From an uncultured Eubacterium sp. (GTDB lineage Bacteria > Bacillota_A > Clostridia > Lachnospirales > Lachnospiraceae): a stretch of 9,441 nucleotides of DNA. Under the pieces are notes generated by a model. It was not told the DNA's origin. It saw nothing but the letters and a program-made list of their open reading frames with translations, and made no database searches. The stretch's first letter is position 1, and each line of letters starts with the position of its first letter. Positions 1 through 5,130 of this stretch are shown piece after piece. The stretch is taken from NCBI GenBank assembly GCA_947653505.1, contig CANTHI010000104.1, positions 1-9,441 of the forward strand. Reading direction: 5' to 3'. The translations under genes and the position numbers were made by a program.

Positions 1-846
1 CAGCAGCTTCACGATCTGACTGCCTGTCATTTCGATCTTATAAATCAGGTTGTCGGCAATGATTCTTCCAATATGCAGATGTCTGGTCTGACTGCGAAAT
101 ATGATCTGAATCTTCCGGAAGACCAGCAGGTATTTGACGTACGTCTGGCAGACGGTACTGCGATCGATCCGGAACAGACCTATACGCTTGTTACAAATGA
201 ATATCTGGCAACCGGTGGAAATAAGTACTCGGCATTTGTAGAAGACAGGGTATCCTCTGTGAACACAAATGTAGCGGACAACATTTCCCTGATTGAAAAG
301 GTGAAAAAACTGGGCAAAGCTGGTCCGCTTGTCATCGATGATAAGCCAAGATTTGTAGCAGCTGCAAAACCAGCAGATGTTCCGGGTGCACCGGAGAAAA
401 AGACCGCTTACGCAGGCCAGAAGTTTACAATAAAGATCAACGGACTGGCAGAAGATGCAAAAGTGGTTTACAGCTCCAGCAATAAAAAAGCAGCTGTAGT
501 CAGCCAGAAGGGCAAAGTAACAGCAAAGGCAAAAGGAACTGCTGTGATTACGGCAAAAGTAACGCAAAATGGTACTACATATAAGCTGAAAATAAAAGTC
601 ACTGTAAAAAATCCGACGATTAAAATGACAGCTTCCCAAAAGCAGCTTACAGTAGGACAGACTTATACGTTCAAAGCAAAAGCTTACGGCTTAAAAGGCG
701 ATATCACCTGGACTTCCAGCAATAAGGCTGTAGCAGCTGTAACAGCAAAAGGTAAAGTGACAGCAAAGGCAGCTGGTACGACAACGATTCAGGCACAGGC
801 AGGCGGAAAGAGCGTATCGTGTAAGCTGACTGTAAAACAGAAATAG
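1..846 (+). CDS. C-terminal part of a secreted 5'-nucleotidase/cyclic phosphodiesterase-type protein with two Big_2 domains (5' end outside window)
   Basis: The frame is open from base 1, so the start and the metallophosphatase domain lie upstream; 281 residues are visible. The first 90 or so resemble the 5'-nucleotidase C-terminal (substrate-binding) domain: a glycine-leucine strand near residue 27, 'DGTAIDPEQTYTLVTNEYLA' and the following TGGNKYSAF, which matches the conserved nucleotide-pocket loop of that family. A linker leads to two Ig-like Big_2 domains at about residues 130-205 and 207-281, each with the 'SSN...V...GKVTAKA.GT..I.A' signature. The domains are repeated at DNA level with a 240-bp period (compare 481-540 with 721-780). 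No LPxTG motif or membrane anchor follows, so the protein is probably exported and held to the wall non-covalently. Likely role: breakdown of extracellular nucleotides for phosphate and nucleosides. It ends with TAG and is followed by a terminator. The domain calls are confident; substrate is inferred from the family. Confidence 0.85.
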   Translation, partial: QQLHDLTACHFDLINQVVGNDSSNMQMSGLTAKYDLNLPEDQQVFDVRLADGTAIDPEQTYTLVTNEYLATGGNKYSAFVEDRVSSVNTNVADNISLIEKVKKLGKAGPLVIDDKPRFVAAAKPADVPGAPEKKTAYAGQKFTIKINGLAEDAKVVYSSSNKKAAVVSQKGKVTAKAKGTAVITAKVTQNGTTYKLKIKVTVKNPTIKMTASQKQLTVGQTYTFKAKAYGLKGDITWTSSNKAVAAVTAKGKVTAKAAGTTTIQAQAGGKSVSCKLTVKQK

Positions 847-889
847 GATATTGGTAATTACAAAACAGGATAAAGGGTATGAACAGGAA

Positions 890-920
890 GGGGCAGCCGT
901 GTAATAGGGCTGCTCCTTTT
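890..920 (+). terminator. Rho-independent terminator of the nucleotidase gene
   Basis: The arms GGGGCAGCC (890-898) and GGCTGCTCC (908-916) form a 9-bp stem with one G-U pair around a 9-nt loop, followed directly by TTTT at 917-920. It lies 44 bases after the stop codon and separates the nucleotidase gene from the TetR region. Confidence 0.9.
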
Positions 921-1086
921 ACATGGGTGACAGGTGTGCAACACTTTTATGTAAACTATTGCATTTACAGCTTAAATTCGCGCCTATAGGGCAGATCCCT
1001 TCTCCCGGCGTCCGGACAGCCAGTATACAGCAGATATTCAATTCTGCCATTCCAGAGCTAAGTGATTCCCATCTGCATGTGTAAAA
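921..1086. other. Gene-free stretch between terminator and TetR promoter
   Basis: No convincing coding frame with a ribosome binding site is seen on either strand. The stretch holds a small inverted repeat TGTAAA/TTTACA (about 949-968), a copy of a GTCCGGAC-centred intergenic element (listed separately), and a short GCAGA/TCTGC hairpin around 1030-1047. The small minus-strand frames here cross the promoter and operators and lack start signals. Confidence 0.6.
1005..1048. repeat. Dispersed intergenic element, copy 1
   Basis: A 21-bp core at 1005-1025, centred on the palindrome GTCCGGAC, matches 17 of 21 bases of 8622-8642; all four differences are transitions. After a short divergent part, the similarity resumes weakly (ATATT...TCTGCC here, ATATT...TCTGTCC in the other copy). 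Both copies sit in intergenic DNA 80-120 bp upstream of a promoter and downstream of a hairpin. Confidence 0.55.
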
Positions 1087-1100
1087 ATGAACATGTTCAT
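1087..1100. promoter_or_regulatory. Operator palindrome 1, upstream of -35
   Basis: ATGAACATGTTCAT is a perfect 14-bp palindrome ending 8 bp before the -35 box. The same 12-bp core occurs at 1143-1154, with centres 55 bp apart, so the two sites bracket the promoter. Size and symmetry fit a TetR-type dimer; the adjacent TetR gene is the likely binder (inference). Confidence 0.75.
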
Positions 1101-1108
1101 AAAAGGTA

Positions 1109-1137
1109 TTGACAAAACAGGAGCTGCTTCTTATAAT
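1109..1137 (+). promoter_or_regulatory. Consensus sigma-A promoter for the TetR gene
   Basis: TTGACA (1109-1114) and TATAAT (1132-1137) are separated by exactly 17 bp, so both hexamers and the spacing equal the housekeeping consensus. Transcription would start near 1144, inside the second operator. Such a strong promoter next to operators on both sides suggests tight repression rather than activation. Confidence 0.9.
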
Positions 1138-1142
1138 ATAAA

Positions 1143-1154
1143 TGAACATGTTCA
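1143..1154. promoter_or_regulatory. Operator palindrome 2, over the transcription start
   Basis: TGAACATGTTCA is a perfect 12-bp palindrome that begins 5 bp after the -10 box and should cover the start point. It repeats the core of the upstream site. Binding here would block polymerase directly, which fits autorepression by the TetR protein encoded next. Confidence 0.75.
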
Positions 1155-1176
1155 AAAAATATCAGAACCACGAAAA

Positions 1177-1254
1177 TATCTTTTACCCGGATGGAAAAAA
1201 GGAGATTAGCAACTGCCAGAGTGTCTTCTGTCCGGATGGGAAGAAAGGAGATTA
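1177..1254 (+). repeat. Tandem 45-bp leader duplication carrying the ribosome binding site
   Basis: Copy A (1177-1208) and copy B (1222-1254) share CCGGATGG, a purine run, GGAGATTA and weaker similarity upstream; they lie 45 bp apart. Differences are mostly transitions plus one 1-base indel. Only copy B ends in GGAGATTATG, giving a start codon at 1254; copy A reads GGAGATTAGC. The leader therefore holds one working and one decoy Shine-Dalgarno sequence. Confidence 0.7.
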
Positions 1255-1820
1255 TGAAAAAGAAGGATGACAACCTGCGCCAGACACTGCTGGATACTGC
1301 GCGCCTGCTTGCGGATGAAGAAGGGATTGAAAGGCTCAATATCCGTTCCATTGCGCGCCGGGCAGGGGTGGCCAGTGGTACGGTATACAACTATTTTTCC
1401 AGTAAGGATGAGATTCTGCTTGCGCTTACAAAAGAATACTGGCAGCAGGCGCTTTTGGAAATGGATACTGCCATTACCGCGGATTCTTTTTGCGAAGCGC
1501 TGGCTGAAATGTGCTGTTATTTAAAAAACAGAATGTTGCAGTCAGCCGGAGCACTGATGAACAGCTTAAGCGGTGTCCAGCGTGCCGGTCAGGAATCAAT
1601 GGCCTGTGCGCAGCAGGAGCTGAAAGCGATACTGATGCAGCGGATGGAGCAGGATGTGGAAATTCCGGACAGGATCTGGGACGAAAATTTTACAAAAGAA
1701 CGGTTTGCAGAGTTTATACGTATGAATCTGACAGAACTGTTAAAAGCATCGGATGCGCAGGCTGATTTTTTTGTCGGGGTGGTCCGGCGGGTTTTATATT
1801 TTGGAGAAAATAAGTTATAA
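1254..1820 (+). CDS. TetR/AcrR-family transcriptional regulator
   Basis: A 188-residue protein of normal TetR size. The N-terminal helix-turn-helix is clear at about residues 25-52: 'LNIRSIARRAGVASGTVYNY' followed by FSSKDEILLALTKEYW, the standard TetR_N signature. The remaining residues are helical and variable, as expected for the ligand-binding and dimer domain; the ligand cannot be read from it. I chose ATG 1254 because AAAGGAG stands just before it, although the spacing is short. An in-frame ATG at 1191 would add 21 residues but has no ribosome binding site and lies in the duplicated leader. A perfect promoter bracketed by twin TGAACATGTTCA sites precedes the gene, so autorepression is likely. 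The stop codon is part of a 21-bp A+T palindrome. It may also control the genes that follow 94 bp downstream (inference). Confidence 0.9.
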   Translation: MKKKDDNLRQTLLDTARLLADEEGIERLNIRSIARRAGVASGTVYNYFSSKDEILLALTKEYWQQALLEMDTAITADSFCEALAEMCCYLKNRMLQSAGALMNSLSGVQRAGQESMACAQQELKAILMQRMEQDVEIPDRIWDENFTKERFAEFIRMNLTELLKASDAQADFFVGVVRRVLYFGENKL

Positions 1821-1835
1821 TTTAATAAATTATAA
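1815..1835. repeat. A+T-only inverted repeat at the TetR stop codon
   Basis: TTATAATTTA (1815-1824) and TAAATTATAA (1826-1835) are exact reverse complements around one A. The repeat includes the TAA stop of the TetR gene. It has no GC pairs and no loop, so it is a poor terminator; it could be a protein site or simply A+T-rich sequence. The following bases to 1914 are A+T rich with TATAAT at 1851-1856 but no recognisable -35 box at the right distance. Confidence 0.4.
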
Positions 1836-1914
1836 TATAATAAATCCGGATATAATATACCTGTTTTTTATACAGATTAAAACAAAATATAAATATTCAG
1901 GGAGGGATCATATC

Positions 1915-2589
1915 ATGATACAGGCGATTGCAGAAACTGTTTTTGATGTTTTATATCTTGGATTTGCGCTGACAGCAGGTTTTATGATGCTGACGCGCGG
2001 GCAGACAGCGCTGGTGAAGAAGCTGGGGTGGATGGCTTTTGTTCTCGGAGCGGGGGATGCGTTTCATCTGGTTCCACGCAGCTATGCGCTGTTTACAACA
2101 GGACTGGAAGCGAATGCGGCTGCGCTTGGGATTGGCAAGCTGGTTACATCGGTTACTATGACGGTTTTTTATCTGCTATTGTATGCTGTATGGCGCGATT
2201 ATTTTGAAATAGAAGGACGAAAAAATTTAACCATAATTTTATATACACTGGCAGCGCTGCGGATTGGATTTTGTCTGCTGCCGCAAAATGAATGGCTGAC
2301 ATACCACCAGCCGCTGCAGTATGGGATTTTACGTAACGTTCCGTTTGTGGGAATCGGGATAATTCTGATTGTTTTGTTTGCAAAATCAACAAAGCAGACG
2401 GGGCTTATGGCATTCCGGTATCTGCCGGTGGCTGTGGCGCTTTCCTTTGGATTTTATCTGCCGGTTGTTTTGTTCAGTGCGGTAATGCCGGTCATTGGTA
2501 TGCTGATGATTCCGAAAACGCTGGCTTATGTATGGATGATCTGGATGGGAGTACAGGTTTACAGACAGACGGATGGGAGAGCATCATGA
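1915..2589 (+). CDS. Seven-TM integral membrane protein of unknown family
   Basis: A 224-residue protein, almost entirely hydrophobic, with about seven membrane segments (roughly residues 5-25, 36-55, 75-92, 103-118, 133-153, 163-185 and 190-215), short loops and no large soluble domain. A conserved-looking polar motif, GDAFHLVPR, stands at about 46-54 inside or beside the second segment; the histidine and arginine could be functional. I do not recognise the family. The start at 1915 has a strong site, GGGAGG, 9 bases upstream; the frame is open further 5' but without a better signal. The last codons overlap the response regulator start by ATGA, so the two are translated together. With a sensor-less kinase downstream, a role as membrane sensor or accessory subunit is possible, but this is only inferred from position. 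A simple TetR-controlled membrane protein is an equal alternative. Confidence 0.75.
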   Translation: MIQAIAETVFDVLYLGFALTAGFMMLTRGQTALVKKLGWMAFVLGAGDAFHLVPRSYALFTTGLEANAAALGIGKLVTSVTMTVFYLLLYAVWRDYFEIEGRKNLTIILYTLAALRIGFCLLPQNEWLTYHQPLQYGILRNVPFVGIGIILIVLFAKSTKQTGLMAFRYLPVAVALSFGFYLPVVLFSAVMPVIGMLMIPKTLAYVWMIWMGVQVYRQTDGRAS

Positions 2590-3284
2590 GCAGGATTCTG
2601 ATTATTGAAGACGATTCTGACCTGCGGGAAGGTCTTTCTTTTTCCATGCAGGCAGAAGGATATCAGACTGAAACAGCCGCAACGGCGGCGGAAGGATGGG
2701 AGATTTTACAGAAGAAGGAAACAGATCTGATTTTGCTGGACTGTAATCTGCCGGATGGCAGCGGTTTTGATCTGTGTGCGGGAATCCGTCAGCATCAGAA
2801 GCATCCGGGTCAGAAGTATCCGGATCAAAAGCTTCCGATTCTGATGCTGACAGCACGGGATACAGAAATGGATGAGGTAAAGGCGCTGGAGCTTGGGATG
2901 GATGATTTTATGTCCAAGCCATTTTCACTGGCGGTATTAAAAGCAAGGGTGAAAAAGCTGCTACAGCAGGCTGCGCCGCAGATGCGGCTTGTTTCGCATG
3001 GGATCGTTGCCGATAAAGAGCAGTGTAAGATTTATAAGGAGGGCAAAGAGATTTCCTGCAGCAGGATTGAGTATCAGATGCTTGTCTATTTTATGGAAAA
3101 TGCAGGAAAAATACTTTCCAAAGAGCAGATACTTGCGCATATCTGGGACAGTCAGGGGCGGTTTGTGGACGATAATGCCGTACCTGTGAACATCCGCAGG
3201 CTCCGCCTTAAGATCGAAACGGATCCAAAGGAGCCGGAGCGGATTCAGACCGTACACGGTATCGGATATGTCTGGAAAGAATAA
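2586..3284 (+). CDS. OmpR/PhoB-family response regulator
   Basis: A 232-residue two-domain regulator. The receiver domain (1-125) shows the acidic cluster EDD at 8-10, the phosphate-accepting D52 in 'LILLDCNLPDGSG', T89 in LTAR and K111-P112, so it should be phosphorylatable. The winged-helix DNA-binding domain follows (about 132-230) and ends in the typical 'RIQTVHGIGYVWKE'. The start at 2586 is set by the ATGA overlap with the membrane protein gene; GGGAGA precedes it. An earlier in-frame ATG lies inside the upstream gene and is unlikely. The loop before the fourth strand is about 10 residues longer than usual because of three 15-bp repeats (2795-2839). It probably pairs with the kinase encoded next and may activate the ABC transporter genes (inference from gene order, as in other two-component/ABC clusters). 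Confidence 0.94.
   Translation: MSRILIIEDDSDLREGLSFSMQAEGYQTETAATAAEGWEILQKKETDLILLDCNLPDGSGFDLCAGIRQHQKHPGQKYPDQKLPILMLTARDTEMDEVKALELGMDDFMSKPFSLAVLKARVKKLLQQAAPQMRLVSHGIVADKEQCKIYKEGKEISCSRIEYQMLVYFMENAGKILSKEQILAHIWDSQGRFVDDNAVPVNIRRLRLKIETDPKEPERIQTVHGIGYVWKE
2795..2839 (+). repeat. Three 15-bp tandem repeats inside the receiver domain
   Basis: Units TCAGAAGCATCCGGG (2795-2809), TCAGAAGTATCCGGA (2810-2824) and TCAAAAGCTTCCGAT (2825-2839) encode QKHPG, QKYPD and QKLPI. The third unit belongs to the normal start of the strand that leads to LTAR; the first two look like added copies. As 15 is a multiple of three, copy changes keep the frame. Confidence 0.8.
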
Positions 3285-3362
3285 TCCGGAAGAATCCGGA
3301 AAGAAGAATCTGGAAAGAAGAGTCTGGAAAGAAGAATCCGGAAAGAAGAGTCTGGAAAAAAG
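3269..3362 (+). repeat. 14-bp tandem array between response regulator and kinase genes
   Basis: Five full units of the form A(A/G)TC(C/T)GGAAAGAAG lie at 3293-3306, 3307-3320, 3321-3334, 3335-3348 and 3349-3362. A shortened 10-bp unit (3283-3292) precedes them. The end of the response regulator gene itself (3269-3282, coding for the final VWKE) differs from the unit at only two positions, so the array seems to have grown from the gene's 3' end. There are no unique spacers, so it is not a CRISPR array. Confidence 0.85.
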
Positions 3363-3383
3363 AATCATGCGGGGTGAATAACA

Positions 3384-4331
3384 ATGTATGGGATACTGTT
3401 TGCGGCCGGAGCCCTGGCCGGGCTGCTTCCGGCGGTTTTTGTGCAGTGGTGTGTGAGACAAAAGATTTATCAGAAAATGGATCATCTGCTGGATCAGATT
3501 GCAGAAAGGGAGCCGGTCAGGCTTTCCGGGTTCCGGGAAGGGGGACTTTCTTCGCTGGAAAATAAGGCGGTGCAGGTACAGGAAGCATTCGAATATGAGC
3601 TTTGTCAGGCGGCCGCGGAAAAAGAACAGGTAAAAAGTCTTGTTTCCAATATGTCCCATCAGCTTAAGACGCCGCTAAGCAGTGTGATGCTGTACCGGGA
3701 TATGCTGGAAGCGACGCTGGAACCGGAGCAGCAGAAAGCGTTTTTGTCAAAAATGAAAATCCAGATGGAAAAAATGGACTGGATGGTAAGCTCCCTGTTT
3801 AAAATGGTTTGGCTGGAGCAGGGAGCGATGCAGTTTGAAGCAGCAGATACGCCTCTTAAAAACACCCTGCTGCTGGCAGTCAATACGGTATATGAAAAAG
3901 CGGAAAAGAAGAACATCCGGATCGTGATGGAGCCGTTTGAAGACAGGATACTGCTGCATAACCGGAAATGGACGGCAGAGGTGTTCAGTAATCTTTTGGA
4001 GAATGCGGTGAAGTACTCTGCAGCGGACAGCCGGATCGAAATCTCCGTCTGTCCGCTGGAGCTTGTAACGGAAATCCGTATCAGCGATCATGGCATTGGA
4101 ATCCATCCGGAGGAGCTTGTAGCTGTTTTCGGGCGGTTTTACCGAAGTAAGGAAGCAGAAGATCAGGAAGGAGCCGGCATTGGCCTGTATCTGGCAAGGC
4201 TGATACTGGAGCAGGAAAAGGGGTACCTGACAGTCGTATCGGAGCATGGAAAGGGCAGTGTTTTTTCTGTATACCTGCAAAACGGGCAGGATACAGCAGG
4301 GAAAAAGGAACAGGGTGGCGCGCATGAATAA
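3384..4331 (+). CDS. Sensor histidine kinase with one membrane segment and no sensor domain
   Basis: A 315-residue kinase. Residues 2-23 form one membrane segment, followed by a basic stretch and a helical, coiled-coil-like linker (about 28-85). The dimerisation/phosphoacceptor box is 'SNMSHQLKTPLSS' with H92. The ATPase domain has the N box NLLENAVKY (N207), the G1 box SDHGIGI (235-240), FGRFYR and the G2 box GAGIGL (263-268). All catalytic motifs are intact. There is no extracellular loop and no HAMP or PAS domain, so it cannot sense outside signals by itself; a membrane partner probably passes them on. Such short kinases are common beside ABC transporters in Firmicutes. GGGGTGA 7 bases upstream supports ATG 3384. 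Its last 8 bases overlap the nucleotidyltransferase gene. The likely partner is the response regulator upstream, 99 bp away across the 14-bp repeat array. Confidence 0.93.
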   Translation: MYGILFAAGALAGLLPAVFVQWCVRQKIYQKMDHLLDQIAEREPVRLSGFREGGLSSLENKAVQVQEAFEYELCQAAAEKEQVKSLVSNMSHQLKTPLSSVMLYRDMLEATLEPEQQKAFLSKMKIQMEKMDWMVSSLFKMVWLEQGAMQFEAADTPLKNTLLLAVNTVYEKAEKKNIRIVMEPFEDRILLHNRKWTAEVFSNLLENAVKYSAADSRIEISVCPLELVTEIRISDHGIGIHPEELVAVFGRFYRSKEAEDQEGAGIGLYLARLILEQEKGYLTVVSEHGKGSVFSVYLQNGQDTAGKKEQGGAHE

Positions 4332-4644
4332 CAGAAAAACGGATGCATGGCTGGAATATACAGGGATAAAGCCCGTAGTCATACAGGAAATCCGCCAGCT
4401 GGCCAGGAAATATGGGGTAAACCGGGTGATTTTGTTTGGTTCAAGGGCCCGTGGCGACTATAAAAGGGTCAGCGATATTGATCTGGCCGTCAGTGGTAAT
4501 GATGTGATCAGATTTGCGCTGGATGTGGAGGAACAGACGTCTACGCTGCTGATGTTTGATATCGTGGACCTGAACGGACCGGTGCAGGAGGAGTTACTGG
4601 CTTCCATTGCATCTGAGGGGAGGATTTTATATGAAAAAATATGA
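4324..4644 (+). CDS. MNT-domain nucleotidyltransferase (MntA-like antitoxin)
   Basis: A 106-residue minimal nucleotidyltransferase. The diagnostic motif is complete: GS at 39-40, ten residues, then D51-I-D53 ('ILFGSRARGDYKRVSDIDLA'), with a likely third metal-binding acid at D82 in FDIVDL. Size and motif match the MNT proteins paired with HEPN proteins; in studied MntA/HepT systems the MNT protein transfers AMP to the HEPN toxin and silences it. The start at 4324 overlaps the kinase stop region by 8 bases and has AGGGTGG upstream; the frame is open further 5' only as a shadow of the kinase gene. It overlaps the HEPN gene by 14 bases, so the two are made together. Whether the partner is silenced by AMP transfer here is inferred from the conserved motifs. 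Alternative: a housekeeping-type HI0073-like pair with no toxin activity. Confidence 0.9.
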   Translation: MNNRKTDAWLEYTGIKPVVIQEIRQLARKYGVNRVILFGSRARGDYKRVSDIDLAVSGNDVIRFALDVEEQTSTLLMFDIVDLNGPVQEELLASIASEGRILYEKI

Positions 4645-5023
4645 TAATTTTTGTGCGGCAATGGCAAATTTTCAGGATATTTATCTGTATGAGGAACCAT
4701 ATGACAATGTAATTATGACAGGTCTGGTAGGTTTATATGAAATCTGCTTTGAGCAGGCATGGAAGATGATGAAAGAGATTCTGGAGATACATGGTTATGA
4801 AGGCTCTGCAACAGGGTCGCCAAAGTATATTATAAAAACTGCCTATCAGGCGTCCATGATCAGGGATGAAGATGCGTGGCTGTCTGCGCTGTCTGCAAGG
4901 AATAATGCCTCACATTCTTATAATCGTCTGGTGGCTCTTGACATTATCCGGCAATCAAAATCACGATTTTATCAATTGTTCCTTGAATTAAAGTCAGAAG
5001 TGGAGAAAAACTGGCTGTTATGA
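4631..5023 (+). CDS. HEPN-domain protein, nucleotidyltransferase partner (HI0074-type)
   Basis: A 130-residue all-helical protein resembling the HI0074-type 'nucleotidyltransferase substrate-binding' family. The helix 'GLVGLYEICFEQAWKMMKEI' (31-50) is typical of the family. The segment SARNNASHSYN carries R90-x4-H95-x-Y97: arginine and histidine form the RNase active motif of HEPN toxins, and the tyrosine is the place of AMP attachment in studied HepT proteins. All three are present, so both toxin activity and its control by the neighbour are possible. The start at 4631 is chosen for GGGGAGG 7 bases upstream; it lies inside the end of the nucleotidyltransferase gene. An ATG 24 bases further up has no such site. 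HEPN/MNT pairs usually stand alone or in defence islands; here the pair lies between a kinase and an ABC transporter. Confidence 0.9.
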   Translation: MKKYDNFCAAMANFQDIYLYEEPYDNVIMTGLVGLYEICFEQAWKMMKEILEIHGYEGSATGSPKYIIKTAYQASMIRDEDAWLSALSARNNASHSYNRLVALDIIRQSKSRFYQLFLELKSEVEKNWLL

Positions 5024-5028
5024 TTCCA

Positions 5029-5067
5029 AAGGCCTGATTTCTTACAATTTTGTCAGAAACTGGCCTT
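5029..5067 (+). terminator. Possible weak terminator hairpin after the HEPN gene
   Basis: AAGGCC (5029-5034) pairs with GGCCTT (5062-5067), and TTTC (5038-5041) with GAAA (5056-5059) across small bulges, with CATTTT behind. The stem is interrupted and the loop is long, so any termination would be partial. It overlaps a candidate promoter, so the two readings may exclude each other. Confidence 0.3.
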
Positions 5068-5078
5068 CATTTTGTAAT
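5050..5078 (+). promoter_or_regulatory. Candidate promoter for the ABC transporter genes
   Basis: TTGTCA (5050-5055) and TGTAAT (5073-5078) are 17 bp apart, one mismatch each from consensus. ATTTTGT occurs twice, at 5047-5053 and 5069-5075, 22 bp apart on the same face of the helix, which could be a response regulator site. Transcription would begin about 45 bp before the ATPase start. Confidence 0.45.
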
Positions 5079-5130
5079 GCTGATGTAAGATCTGCCTGTT
5101 ATGCTGTCTGTATCAAAGGAAAAGGAGTGA

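Noticed and set aside
1191..1253. N-terminal extension of the TetR protein from ATG 1191
   Set aside because: No Shine-Dalgarno sequence before 1191; the added residues come from the duplicated leader, and TetR proteins normally begin shortly before the first helix, as from 1254.
919..1390. Small minus-strand genes before the TetR gene
   Set aside because: They cross the terminator, promoter and operators or overlap the TetR coding region, and have no ribosome binding site.
1753..1914. Earlier start of the membrane protein inside the TetR gene
   Set aside because: The added part would overlap the TetR gene by 68 bases and lacks a binding site, whereas GGGAGG precedes ATG 1915.
3269..3362. 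CRISPR array
   Set aside because: The units are 14 bp, directly joined, with no unique spacers and no cas genes nearby.
2961..3659. Minus-strand open frame of 232 codons
   Set aside because: It runs opposite the response regulator, the 14-bp array and the kinase, whose motifs are complete. The repeats lengthen the frame because their purine-rich strand contains no stops; no ribosome binding site or family pattern is seen.
3747..4382. Minus-strand open frame of 211 codons opposite the kinase
   Set aside because: Shadow of the kinase ATPase domain, with no start signal and a composition unlike a protein.
4324..5023. Mobile-element insertion carrying the HEPN/MNT pair
   Set aside because: No flanking direct repeats, inverted ends or recombinase were seen, and the overlap with the kinase gene leaves no clean left border. 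Older acquisition cannot be excluded.
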